Positions 56,023 through 64,000 of a stretch of DNA of 64,000 nucleotides are shown one piece after another. Both the position numbers and the translations under genes were made by a program. Under the pieces are notes generated by a model that did no database searches, had not been told where the DNA came from, and was given only the letters and a program-made list of their open reading frames with translations. The first letter of the stretch is position 1. Every line of letters starts with the position of its first letter. The stretch is from Phycisphaerae bacterium (lineage in GTDB: Bacteria; Planctomycetota; Phycisphaerae; UBA1845; UTPLA1), in assembly GCA_019636475.1 (NCBI GenBank), contig JAHBXN010000004.1, forward strand, positions 62,001 to 126,000, given 5' to 3'.

Positions 56023-56187
56023 CGCGGCGGTTTTAGCATGACGGGGGAGGAATACGCAACCATGGGACATCGGCTTCCGGAATCGTCCGGCACGCAGTGG
56101 AGTCGTCAGATGCGAGCAGGCGATCCGCTGCGCATCCATCGAAGGCCGAGGGCACAGAAGGAATTGCAACGATTCTCGTGAAAAGAA

Positions 56188-56409
56188 TCAGGCGTAAGTG
56201 TCGAGCGTGGAGTCGATCGCTGCGGAGACTTGCGCGATCTTTGCGTCGAAATTCCGGGAGGCCGCTTCAATCAGTTTCAACGCGGTGTCGCCGACCGCCT
56301 GCTCACTCCGAAGCAATTTCGCTGCGACGGCATACTGAATCGATGCGGTGGTCTCCGCAAGGTTCATTGCGACAATGGATGAGGTGAGTGCGTCCATACC
56401 GAAAGACAT
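56188..56409 (-). CDS. YjfB-like putative motility protein
   Basis: About 73 residues. It is a short helical protein matching the YjfB motility pattern, with SSIVAMNLAETTASIQYAVA and LLRSEQAVGDTALKLI. No ribosome-binding site decides between the starts at 56409 and 56397. Both lie just downstream of a leftward terminator and a 16-bp palindrome (56416-56431). Family members are small, cytoplasmic and associated with flagellar genes. The only other motility hint in the window is the FlgT-like protein at 1075. Confidence 0.6.
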   Translation of the reverse strand: MSFGMDALTSSIVAMNLAETTASIQYAVAAKLLRSEQAVGDTALKLIEAASRNFDAKIAQVSAAIDSTLDTYA

Positions 56410-56415
56410 CGGATC

Positions 56416-56431
56416 GATCGGTCGACCGATC
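56416..56431. promoter_or_regulatory. 16-bp perfect palindrome in front of the YjfB-like gene
   Basis: GATCGGTCGACCGATC is a perfect palindrome lying seven bases upstream of the ATG at 56409 and just after the terminator at 56433. Such a site could bind a dimeric regulator. Confidence 0.5.
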
Positions 56432-56432
56432 A

Positions 56433-56453
56433 ATAAAAAACCAGCCCCGCTGG
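56433..56453 (-). terminator. Probable terminator of the small TPR gene
   Basis: Read leftward, CCAGC and GCTGG form a 5-bp stem with the loop GGG, followed by TTTTTTATTG. The stem is short but the T-run is good. It lies between the small TPR gene and the YjfB-like gene. Confidence 0.55.
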
Positions 56454-56619
56454 CCGGCACGAAGCCGACGCGCGGAGCCGATATTCCCCCTTGTCAAACT
56501 TACGATTCATTCCAAGGTGTGCGGATCAGTTCGATCGGATTATCGCTCCTTCTCTGTACATCAGCTTGAAACGCGTGGCCGGCGGCCTGCCCGGCAATAG
56601 CATGCGTCAAGGGCGAAAC

Positions 56620-57075
56620 TTAGAGCGATTGTCGGGGTGCTTCGGAGTATCGGGCTCCGTCGCCCGGGGGTCGGCCGCCGCCGGCTGCGTGTTGCCGTGC
56701 GAGCTTGAGGTTTTCTTCGCAGGCAGTGCGATAATCCCCCGTGAGTGCGTCGTTGGCCAGGAGTTGCTCGATAATCGGAATGGCGTCCTTCGAACGTCCC
56801 TGCCGGATCAACGTGACCGCCTTCGACTGTTCGACGAACAGGTAGACCTGGAGCGCGTTGCGCCGGGCATTGTCAAAGGCAGCCATCGTGTCGTCAAAAC
56901 GGTTCATGGCCGCGTAGATGGTGGCGAGGTTGACGAACATCAAGGCTCGATCTGACTGACCCAGTTCTGGTCTGGCACATATATCCTCGAAAATCGCTGC
57001 CGCGGCCGCGGGATCATTCTGGTCGAACAACGCGGCGGCGCGATGGCACTCCTGCCTCCAGTCTGTTTGCGTCAC
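56620..57075 (-). CDS. Small TPR protein
   Basis: 151 residues, no signal peptide. Three TPR-like helix pairs are visible: AAALFDQNDPAAAAAIFEDI, FVNLATIYAAMNRFDDTMAA and AVTLIRQGRSKDAIPIIEQL. The C-terminal ~25 residues are Gly/Pro-rich. It may bind a partner protein. A terminator follows about 165 bases downstream, before the YjfB-like gene. Confidence 0.7.
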   Translation of the reverse strand: MTQTDWRQECHRAAALFDQNDPAAAAAIFEDICARPELGQSDRALMFVNLATIYAAMNRFDDTMAAFDNARRNALQVYLFVEQSKAVTLIRQGRSKDAIPIIEQLLANDALTGDYRTACEENLKLARQHAAGGGRPPGDGARYSEAPRQSL

Positions 57076-57167
57076 GCAAGCTCCTTTTCGATCGCGGTAA
57101 CGTTATGGACTTCGTCCTTTGACCAGGTTGAGGATCATATCGATCCCGCCATTGGCCTCCAATCCCC

Positions 57168-57839
57168 TCACCAAATGCCCGGAATGAGGCGGAAACGCAC
57201 CCGCGCGGCATACTCGCGATATCCTTCGAGACTCTCAAACAGGAATCGATCTTCCAGCACGACCCTGCGAAACACCAGCAGCACCAACGGCGACAACGCG
57301 GCCAGCGACCACCAAGACCCGAGCGCGAACGACAGGCTGGGCCACGCGAGCAGGGTTCCGCAGTATCCCGGATGGCGAATGATTGCGTACGGGCCGGTCG
57401 CGATGAGATGGTGGCCGCGCTCGGATTGGATGCGCACCACCGGCGAGAAAAATCGGTTGACGAGCATCGCCCATGCTGCAAAACCCAGTCCCCCCACGAA
57501 GCCGGCCGCACCCGCGAATTGGAGTGCCGGATGCATGGCAGGCGACCAGTGATAACGACCCACATCGAGGGCCGCAACGACCAGTTGCCCAAGGAAAAAA
57601 GGCGTGCCCAGGGTGCGCAGGTGCCGGTCGATGCCGCCGGCAGCCGGCCGCAGGCGTTCGTGCAGCAGTTCCGGATCAACGCGCGGCCCGATGAAAAAAG
57701 ACAGCGGCGTCGGCGCCAGCACGGCGATCCAGAAGAAGGGCAGGTCGATACGGCCTGCAATGGGAAATAGAATCGCCGCCATGACCATGGGAATCGTGAA
57801 TCCGATCAGACGTTGTCGCAGACGCGAGAGAATATTCAT
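57168..57839 (-). CDS. Isoprenylcysteine carboxylmethyltransferase-like (ICMT/PEMT) membrane protein
   Basis: 223 residues with about five hydrophobic segments. The signature of the family is at the C-terminus: GPYAIIRHPGYCG, a conserved RVVLEDRFLFESL, and GYREYAARVRFRLIPGIW. These enzymes methylate lipids or small acceptors, and the bacterial substrate is mostly unknown. The gene lies 92 bases upstream of the small TPR gene and 56 bases after the radical SAM stop, so the three may be co-transcribed. Confidence 0.85.
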   Translation of the reverse strand: MNILSRLRQRLIGFTIPMVMAAILFPIAGRIDLPFFWIAVLAPTPLSFFIGPRVDPELLHERLRPAAGGIDRHLRTLGTPFFLGQLVVAALDVGRYHWSPAMHPALQFAGAAGFVGGLGFAAWAMLVNRFFSPVVRIQSERGHHLIATGPYAIIRHPGYCGTLLAWPSLSFALGSWWSLAALSPLVLLVFRRVVLEDRFLFESLEGYREYAARVRFRLIPGIW

Positions 57840-57895
57840 GGATCACGTTTCGCACGGCCGGAAACGCAGGCGCCGGCCTTCCGCCGGATTCGGGG

Positions 57896-58591
57896 CTAAC
57901 CCACGCCGAAATCAGTGTTTGACCACAACACATTCAAATGGGGCTCGCGGTCGAGCCAGGCAAACTCGTCCTTGAACCACGCCTTGATCTCCTCATCGAT
58001 CAACCCGTCGCTAACCCGATTGTGCGTGAAGAGGTTCACAATGCAGTACTTGAACCGGGTTAGTGCCAAATCGATGTCGCGGCGTATAATTTCTCGTGTC
58101 TGCCCTTTGAAGCCGATCAGCAGGCAGATCGAGTCGGTCGCGGCGGCAACCTCGTCAGGCGAGGCCCAGTGCATCGACTTGTTCAGCACACCGTTTCGCA
58201 GCCCGTCGTCGAAGGTTTCGACCCCGAGAAAAAGGTGCGTTTCCACGCCAAAGAAACGGCGTGTCGCTTCATAATCCTTGCGATATGCCCAGTAGGATTC
58301 AGTCCAGAACTCGGTGATGCCTCGCTGCGGGAGCAGATCGCGGATGCGTTCGCGCACAGACAGCGGCAGTTCCTGAACAGAACCGCTGTTAATCACCATC
58401 AGTCGGCCGAATTCGCCGGTCACCTTCGCGAGGTTCTCGGAGGCGACACGCTCGATCAGGTGTTCGTCCGTCGTGTTGTCATCAATGTAATCACAGAACG
58501 TGCAGCGACTCCAGATGCACGGAAGCCCCCGGAGCAGCAGCACCTCGCGAGGCAGCTTGCCGCGATACTTCGAATAGCGAACCAGGTCCAT
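57896..58591 (-). CDS. Radical SAM protein with CX4CX2C motif
   Basis: 231 residues. The cluster motif is C25-I-W-S-R-C30-T-F-C33, that is CX4CX2C instead of the standard CX3CX2C. Later features include VINSGSVQELP and FLGVETFDDGLR, which fit the SAM-binding half of the barrel, and IGFKGQTREII. The reaction is not recognised. The context (an ICMT-like methyltransferase, a small TPR protein) does not settle it. Confidence 0.78.
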   Translation of the reverse strand: MDLVRYSKYRGKLPREVLLLRGLPCIWSRCTFCDYIDDNTTDEHLIERVASENLAKVTGEFGRLMVINSGSVQELPLSVRERIRDLLPQRGITEFWTESYWAYRKDYEATRRFFGVETHLFLGVETFDDGLRNGVLNKSMHWASPDEVAAATDSICLLIGFKGQTREIIRRDIDLALTRFKYCIVNLFTHNRVSDGLIDEEIKAWFKDEFAWLDREPHLNVLWSNTDFGVG

Positions 58592-58685
58592 CGCCAGTAT
58601 ACTAGCAGAATCGACGTGTAGTGTCGGGCAAGGCTTGCGACGGAATCGCCGTCCCCTGAGGTCCTGCCCGTCGCTGTCCAGCTGA

Positions 58686-60560
58686 ATGGATCTGCATCGA
58701 GGCCATTCGCGTCAAACGCGCGTCTCGCCTGCGGAATCGGCTGCGTCGAAGAACACCGCGGCGCTCCACAGAATGCTTCAGACCACTGCCACCGAGTTCA
58801 TTCTCACGGACTTCATCGATGCACAGAGCCTTCAGGCGCTGCAGGATGGTTTCGCGCGACTCACCGGCATCTCGACGAGCTTTCGCGACGCATCCGGGGC
58901 CTCGATTACCGAGCCGTCGGAAAAACCCGCCTTCTGCCGGCTGATGCGATCATCCGCATCCGGAGATGCCGCCTGTCGCTCAAGCCATGTCGCCGCGTCC
59001 GATGCCGCAAAAGCCGCGGATCGCCCCTGCCAGACTAGCTGCCACGCGGGACTGTCGCAGTACTCCGCGCCGATTCTGCTTCAAGGCCGCCACATCGGCA
59101 CCATCATCGTCGGCGATCGACCGCGAATTCCCCTCGCCCGCGAAGCCCTGACACACCTGGCCGCGCTGCATGGCCTGCCTGCGTCCGAATTGTCCCGAGC
59201 CGCTTCGGAACTCCCGATCTGGGCCGACGAGGCGATGGCGTCGGCCATGGAATTCGTCAGCCACCTCGCGGGGCTGATCGCTCGTCTGGCCTACAACGCA
59301 TACCAGCTCCGTTGCCGCGTTGATGATCTGAAGGCGGTTCATGAAATCGCATCGAAGCTCGCTGGACGCGTCGCCCTGCAGGAAATTCTCGACACGGCCA
59401 CCAAGACACTCGTCGAAACGATGATCCTGAGGGCGGCAGGAATTCGACTATTGAGCGAAGAGACCGGGGTGCTGCAGATCGCATCCTCCTGCAACCTTTC
59501 CGAGGATTATCTCGACAAGAAGTCCATTCTGGCGGACGAAAGCGAGATCGACCGCGAAGTGTTGAGCGGAAAGACCGTGTACATTCGCGATCTTCGCACC
59601 GATCCGAGAAATCAGTTCCCCGAAAAGGCTCGCAACGAGGGCCTCGCCAGCGTGTTGGTCGCGCCACTCAAGTCGGGCGGAAAGCCGATTGGCGTGATTC
59701 GGGCATACATGGACTATGTATACGAGTTTTCGTCGTTCGATGTCGCGCTCATGGAAGCCATTGCGTCACAGGTGGCGTCCGCAATCGTCAACCACCGTCT
59801 GCGCGAAGAGGCGGAAGAGGCCGAGCGCCTTGATCGGCAGGTGAAGTTGGCGGCCGATATTCAGCGGCGCATGTTTCCGAAGCATAATCCGGATCACCCG
59901 CACTATGAATTCGCATGTATCTATCAGCCGAACTTCGACCTGGGCGGCGACTTCTACGATTTCATCGAATTTCCGCATGGAGAGGTCGGCGTGGTCATCG
60001 CCGATGTGGTCGGAAAGGGCGTACCCGCCTCGCTGATGATGGCCAGCGCGCGGGCGACGCTTCGCAGTGCTGCCAAGCGTGTTGCAACTCCCAGTGAGGC
60101 GGTGCGAGAGGTCAATCTCCGACTGTGGGAGGATTCGGTGCTCAGCGAGTTTGTCACGGCATTCTTCGGATTGCTCAGTGCGGATGGCCGTAGCATTCGC
60201 TATTGCAACGCAGGTCATGAGCCGTTGCTGCTTTTGCGACATGGTGATGTCATCCCGCTTGAGAAAGGTGGACTTGTACTCGGACTTGATCCTGACGCGG
60301 AGTACGAATTTGCCGAGGAATCACTGCTTCCTGAAGACTTGCTCGTGCTGGTGACCGACGGCCTCGTCGAGGCCATGAGCTACGACGGTGAGGCCTACGG
60401 CCGGGAACGGCTGTTTTCCTCGATTCGCCTGCATGGCAGCATGGCGCCCGATATGCCGCTGGAACTTGTCGCCAAGCAACTGCTCTGGGATGTGCGCCGT
60501 TACGTCGGTCTCGCCAAACTGACGGACGACATCACGCTTGTTGTGATTCGGGTTCGTTAG
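58686..60560 (+). CDS. PocR-GAF-PP2C (SpoIIE-type) signalling phosphatase
   Basis: 624 residues. Residues ~35-190 form a PocR sensory domain with Cys-rich FCRLMRSS...GDAACRSSH and RPCQTSCHAGLSQYSAPI. A GAF domain follows (about 225-395). The C-terminal ~220 residues are a SpoIIE/RsbU-like PP2C phosphatase, with DIQRRMFP, FDLGGDFYDF, VIADVVGKGVPASL, CNAGHEPLLLL, TDGLVEAMS and DDITLVVIRV as metal-binding and core motifs. Such proteins usually act on STAS-domain proteins; one is present at 15184, but they are far apart. A ligand or redox signal sensed by PocR and GAF may control the phosphatase. Confidence 0.9.
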   Translation: MDLHRGHSRQTRVSPAESAASKNTAALHRMLQTTATEFILTDFIDAQSLQALQDGFARLTGISTSFRDASGASITEPSEKPAFCRLMRSSASGDAACRSSHVAASDAAKAADRPCQTSCHAGLSQYSAPILLQGRHIGTIIVGDRPRIPLAREALTHLAALHGLPASELSRAASELPIWADEAMASAMEFVSHLAGLIARLAYNAYQLRCRVDDLKAVHEIASKLAGRVALQEILDTATKTLVETMILRAAGIRLLSEETGVLQIASSCNLSEDYLDKKSILADESEIDREVLSGKTVYIRDLRTDPRNQFPEKARNEGLASVLVAPLKSGGKPIGVIRAYMDYVYEFSSFDVALMEAIASQVASAIVNHRLREEAEEAERLDRQVKLAADIQRRMFPKHNPDHPHYEFACIYQPNFDLGGDFYDFIEFPHGEVGVVIADVVGKGVPASLMMASARATLRSAAKRVATPSEAVREVNLRLWEDSVLSEFVTAFFGLLSADGRSIRYCNAGHEPLLLLRHGDVIPLEKGGLVLGLDPDAEYEFAEESLLPEDLLVLVTDGLVEAMSYDGEAYGRERLFSSIRLHGSMAPDMPLELVAKQLLWDVRRYVGLAKLTDDITLVVIRVR

Positions 60561-60643
60561 CGCAGGCGGCCGGCTGGCCCGGCATCCCGGACTCGGAAGC
60601 GATTTCGGGTGAAATCTCGATCGATCTGCGTACAATCGCCGCG

Positions 60644-62152
60644 ATGAAACTCAAACTTCATCATCAAATACTGATCGCAATGATTCTTGGCGCGGGTGTC
60701 GGTCTGCCACTCAATATCTGGGCCGGGCCGACGACACTCCTGAAACTCCCGGCTGACGCGTCCCCAGCTCTCGAGACCGGCCCTGCAACTGTCCAGATTC
60801 GTGCGCTCTTTGCTCGCCCCGAACTGGCGAAGGCTCATTTGACGGATAACGCAACAGTGGTCGAGGAGCGTGCCGGCCGACGTTGGCGAATCGATGGAGC
60901 CGATCGCGCTTATGTCCTTCGGCGTCTGGGCGATCAGTTTCTCGTCCAATCGGGCGGAGAATGGCCGCGCACGGTTGCTCATTACGGTAAGCGGGTCGGC
61001 GATGTTTTCCTTCGCCTTCTTTCGATGATCGTCGCGCCACTCATCCTCTGTTCTCTCGTGTCCGGCGTCACGAGCAGCGGCAGCCTGCAGGGACTCGGAC
61101 GCATGGGTGGACGAACGCTTGGCTTCTATTTTTTGACCAGCGGGCTGGCCGTCATGACGGGAATTCTGCTGTTCAATCTTTTTAACCCCGGTCGGCATGC
61201 CCGACTGGATCTGATCGAGGAGGCGGCGGAGGCGCCAGCCAGTTTCATCGCCCAGGGGCAGGGTCTGGGAGAGATTATCTGGAACCAGTTGTTCAATCTG
61301 ATTCCGTCCAACCCCTTCGCCGCGCTCTCCGATCCGGCTAACACGTCGATTCTCGGAGTCATCTTTTTCGCGCTCCTGCTCGGCATTTTCATCACGGTCG
61401 TCGGCGGAGAACACGGCAGAACTCTTACAAATATCTTCAACGCGGGATTCGAAGTCATGATGAGCATGACAATGTTCATCATTCGCCTCGCCCCGGTTGG
61501 CGTGCTCGGCTTCATGCTCTACGCAGCGGCCGGCAAGGGACTCGATGTCTTTCTTTCGCTCGGATGGTATGTCGTGACCGTGGCAACAGGACTCTCAATC
61601 CATAGCCTCGTCACCATGCCGATCCTCCTCTTTTTCCTCGCGCGACGGTCTCCGTATCGTTATGCCCAGCAGATGTCCCCGGCGCTTCTGACCGCCTTCT
61701 CGACGGCCAGCAGCAACGGAACGCTGCCCCTCACGATGACATGTGTCGAGCAGCGCGCGGGCATAAGCAACCGAATCAGCTCATTCGTGCTGCCGCTCGG
61801 CGCGACGATCAACATGGACGGAACGGCGCTCTACGAAGCGGCCGCGGTACTCTTCATTGGACAGGTGACTGGACACGAATTGACCCTGGCCCAGCAGGCC
61901 ATCGTCGCGTTCACGGCACTCCTCGCAAGCGTTGGAGCGGCAGGCATTCCTCACGCCGGAACGGTGATGATGGTTGTGGTGCTTTCGGCGGTGAATCTGC
62001 CCTTGGAGGGCGTGGGTCTGATCCTCGCGGTCGATCGACCGTTGGACATGCTTCGGACCTCGGTGAATGTCTGGGGTGATATGTCGGCGTGTGCGGTGAT
62101 CTCGCGATTCGAAGGTGAAGTGGATGCCGCGCCTACGGCATCAGCGGATTGA
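60644..62152 (+). CDS. Dicarboxylate/amino-acid:cation symporter (DAACS family)
   Basis: 502 residues, longer than the typical ~420. The signature in the re-entrant loop is SSNGTLPLTMTC, and the second is GATINMDGTALYEAAAVLF. HP2 and C-terminal segments are present (VGAAGIPHAGTVMM, VDRPLDMLRTSVNVWGD). The family imports glutamate, aspartate or C4 dicarboxylates with Na+ or H+. About 70 extra residues (roughly 31-105) lie between TM1 and TM2, on the outside. The exact substrate cannot be inferred. It follows the phosphatase by 83 bases on the same strand. Confidence 0.92.
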   Translation: MKLKLHHQILIAMILGAGVGLPLNIWAGPTTLLKLPADASPALETGPATVQIRALFARPELAKAHLTDNATVVEERAGRRWRIDGADRAYVLRRLGDQFLVQSGGEWPRTVAHYGKRVGDVFLRLLSMIVAPLILCSLVSGVTSSGSLQGLGRMGGRTLGFYFLTSGLAVMTGILLFNLFNPGRHARLDLIEEAAEAPASFIAQGQGLGEIIWNQLFNLIPSNPFAALSDPANTSILGVIFFALLLGIFITVVGGEHGRTLTNIFNAGFEVMMSMTMFIIRLAPVGVLGFMLYAAAGKGLDVFLSLGWYVVTVATGLSIHSLVTMPILLFFLARRSPYRYAQQMSPALLTAFSTASSNGTLPLTMTCVEQRAGISNRISSFVLPLGATINMDGTALYEAAAVLFIGQVTGHELTLAQQAIVAFTALLASVGAAGIPHAGTVMMVVVLSAVNLPLEGVGLILAVDRPLDMLRTSVNVWGDMSACAVISRFEGEVDAAPTASAD

Positions 62153-62209
62153 GCTGCGCGGCCTTCAGCGCGCTCCGCCGTACCGGCCGTGATTCGTGCA
62201 ATTCAGCCG

Positions 62210-64000
62210 CTACGGCTTCGTATCCGCGGGCCGCTCCTGATCGTCATGGGAGGGGGCTTCCGCCGGGGTTTCATCTTGTCGGTCGAAGAATCGCTTCACA
62301 CTTTGTCGGTACACACGTGGAATCCGTTCGCGCTCGACGGCGTCCGAATCCTCAATCTCCTCAGCCGAGTCGGCATCGCTGGCCGCAGCGGTCGACGGAA
62401 CAACCGATTGCCTGTCGCGAATCAATCGCTGGCCTGAAATACCACCACCGCGGCTGAAGCGGGTCTTCGCTTTTCGACTGACGGTCTCTGCATCGAGATC
62501 GGCCGTGTGGGCCGCGGAGCCGGTTCCGACGCCCGCACGCGATCCGCCGGTCCCCGAAGATCCGCTGCCTTGACTGCACCGGCCTGACCCGTGGCAACTC
62601 GGGCAGACGGCTCCGTCCTGCCGAAAGCCGGTGCCTTGGCAGGACTTGCATTCCCCGATCTGGTTCTGCTCGTCTTCCTGCTCATTGCTGATGTCGTTCT
62701 CGAGTTGTTCCAGTTCGGCCAACTGGGAATCGAGGTCGTTCAACTGCTGTTCCATCTGTTCGAGTTGACTGAGTTCGTCACCCAGTTCTTCCAGCGACTG
62801 ATCCACGCCATCAAGATCCCCGCTTTTCATCTGACTGGCGGCTTTCGACATTTTGTCGCCTAGCTTGTCGCATTGGCCCTTGGACTGTTCGCATGTCTGC
62901 ATCTGCTTCCGGAGCGCCTCGAGCTTCTTTTTCATCTGCTCCTCTGTGACGCCTTCTTTCTTCAAACGTTCGGCGAGTTCCCTGGCCAGTTTTTTTAGTT
63001 GCTCCGGGTCTTTTTTGGAGAGTTCATCGAGAACGCGCTGGGCTTCGTCGCGGGTCATGCCGGCGTTCTGTAGATCGCGGATCCGCTGTTCGGCCTGTTT
63101 TGGGGCCGCCTTTTCCCCGGACTGCTGGAGTTCCCTGGCCAAGTCGCCGAGCCGCTTCTCCATATCCCGGATTTCCTCAGGCTTTGCGCCGGCGTCGGAC
63201 TTCATCTTCGCCAGTTTCTCCCGCACCTGCTTCAGAGCTTTGCGGGACTCATCGAATCGACTTTCGGCCATGGAGGAAATCAGTTCGCTCAATTCATTGA
63301 CATCCTCGGACTTTTGCTGGAGTTGACGCAAACGCTTTTTAGTCTCCTTCAGCGCGTCAAATTTCTCGTCACCCATCTTGTCCTTGATGGCCGACTGCAT
63401 CCGGTCGAGCTTTTTGAGCGCATCACGCCGGCGAAACTCCGGATCGGCCCGCAATGGCATTTTCACGCTGCCCCGCGGCTGATTCTGAACGGCATCGAAT
63501 TCAAGATGGTTCTTCTCCGCGATCCGGTTCATCGTCGAGTCCGCACGCGCCAGCACCGCCTGCGTTCGGCTGTTCACTTCCGCTTGTGCCTGACGCTGAT
63601 CGGCGGCGGACTTGCGATTCAGCAGATCAAACTCCGGTAGCAGCAATGACAATGCCGCGACGACGAGGATCAGGCTCCCCAGCGAGAGTGATCCCGGCCA
63701 GCGAATCGGAAGGAATGCCCGCGGTGACAGCGCCGCGACGTGCTGCTCCGCGTCCCGTACAACGGCTGCTTCGAAGGGATCGAGTGAATCGTGCTTGATT
63801 GTGAGGCTTGTCGATAGACGCTCTCGAAGGCCGGCTGCTTCGTCAAGCGCTCCGGCCGCCACAAGCCTTGGATCGCGCGTCGTACACAGCCAGATGACTG
63901 AGGCGGCCACGCCCGCGCCGGCTGCTCCGAGCAGTGTCCAAAGCGGCGGAAAGGGAAAAGCGATGAACAGGCGATTCAGGATCCAACCCATGAGCCAGAT
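62210..64000 (-). CDS. Membrane protein with long coiled coil and DnaJ-like zinc module, 5' end probably beyond the window
   Basis: At least 593 residues. The frame is open to the window edge, so the true start may lie outside; an ATG at 63991 is an alternative. Two hydrophobic segments come first (near residues 15-35 and 95-115). A region of ~300 residues of highly charged heptad-rich sequence follows (KKLDRMQSAIKDKMGDEKFD, ELGDELSQLEQMEQQLNDLD). Then come two CxxCxGxG motifs typical of DnaJ zinc fingers (CKSCQGTG and CPSCHGSG) and a Ser/Gly-rich C-terminus. Planctomycetes have similar predicted proteins near MoxR/DUF58/VWA genes; none is visible here. The function is unknown. Confidence 0.75.
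   Translation of the reverse strand: MWLMGWILNRLFIAFPFPPLWTLLGAAGAGVAASVIWLCTTRDPRLVAAGALDEAAGLRERLSTSLTIKHDSLDPFEAAVVRDAEQHVAALSPRAFLPIRWPGSLSLGSLILVVAALSLLLPEFDLLNRKSAADQRQAQAEVNSRTQAVLARADSTMNRIAEKNHLEFDAVQNQPRGSVKMPLRADPEFRRRDALKKLDRMQSAIKDKMGDEKFDALKETKKRLRQLQQKSEDVNELSELISSMAESRFDESRKALKQVREKLAKMKSDAGAKPEEIRDMEKRLGDLARELQQSGEKAAPKQAEQRIRDLQNAGMTRDEAQRVLDELSKKDPEQLKKLARELAERLKKEGVTEEQMKKKLEALRKQMQTCEQSKGQCDKLGDKMSKAASQMKSGDLDGVDQSLEELGDELSQLEQMEQQLNDLDSQLAELEQLENDISNEQEDEQNQIGECKSCQGTGFRQDGAVCPSCHGSGRCSQGSGSSGTGGSRAGVGTGSAAHTADLDAETVSRKAKTRFSRGGGISGQRLIRDRQSVVPSTAAASDADSAEEIEDSDAVERERIPRVYRQSVKRFFDRQDETPAEAPSHDDQERPADTKP

Overview
This window looks like chromosomal DNA of a Planctomycetota bacterium, probably Phycisphaerae-like. 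The evidence is high-GC codon use, a PEP-CTERM secreted protein, a dockerin-tailed secreted protein, many TPR proteins, two CRTAC1-type (FG-GAP plus ASPIC/UnbV) proteins, a futalosine-pathway menaquinone gene (mqnE) and a K+-dependent-type membrane pyrophosphatase. This assignment rests on gene content and motifs, not on a database search. There is no phage, transposase, integrase or CRISPR array.

Layout. 1-10 kb: a partial molybdenum hydroxylase with a fused 2Fe-2S domain, a FlgT/LPP20-like periplasmic protein, hppA, rsfS, argS and a QueC-like PP-loop protein. 10-21.5 kb: a zinc MDR dehydrogenase overlapping pgeF, a CPA2 antiporter, an SGNH hydrolase, a STAS protein, a secreted TPR protein, tRNA-Arg(GCG), mqnE, a secreted HELGH protein and a cold-shock gene with a recognisable promoter. 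21.5-37.3 kb: a block rich in envelope or secreted proteins with TPR repeats. It holds a CRTAC1 protein and a TPR protein as an operon, then a single lipoprotein that fuses both modules, a TPR lipoprotein, the PEP-CTERM protein, a sulfatase-fold-TPR protein without the usual active-site Cys/Ser, and an SGNH-TPR protein. 37.4-50 kb: uvrB, a more A/T-rich island with a 900-residue lipoprotein, asnS, a 21-bp tandem array plus 63-nt repeats, a TlyA-like methyltransferase, rpsT, a TPR protein, and def-fmt-Memo. 50-64 kb: the dockerin-tailed protein, an Fpg-family glycosylase, tRNA-Phe, rsmB, a YjfB-like motility protein, a small TPR protein, an ICMT-like membrane methyltransferase, a radical SAM protein with an odd cysteine spacing, a PocR-GAF-PP2C phosphatase, a DAACS symporter and a partial coiled-coil membrane protein with a DnaJ-like zinc module.

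How it fits together. The housekeeping part covers translation (argS, asnS, def, fmt, rpsT, rsfS, rsmB, two tRNAs), repair (uvrB, fpg), energy and ion handling (hppA, antiporter, symporter) and menaquinone synthesis. Several of these core enzymes (HppA, ArgS, AsnS, MqnE, the symporter) carry extra segments relative to the usual family length. The most unusual candidates are the 21.5-37.3 kb TPR/CRTAC1/SGNH/sulfatase-like block, the 63-nt repeats found at two intergenic sites, two strong leftward terminators with no gene in front of them, and the radical SAM protein with a CX4CX2C motif.
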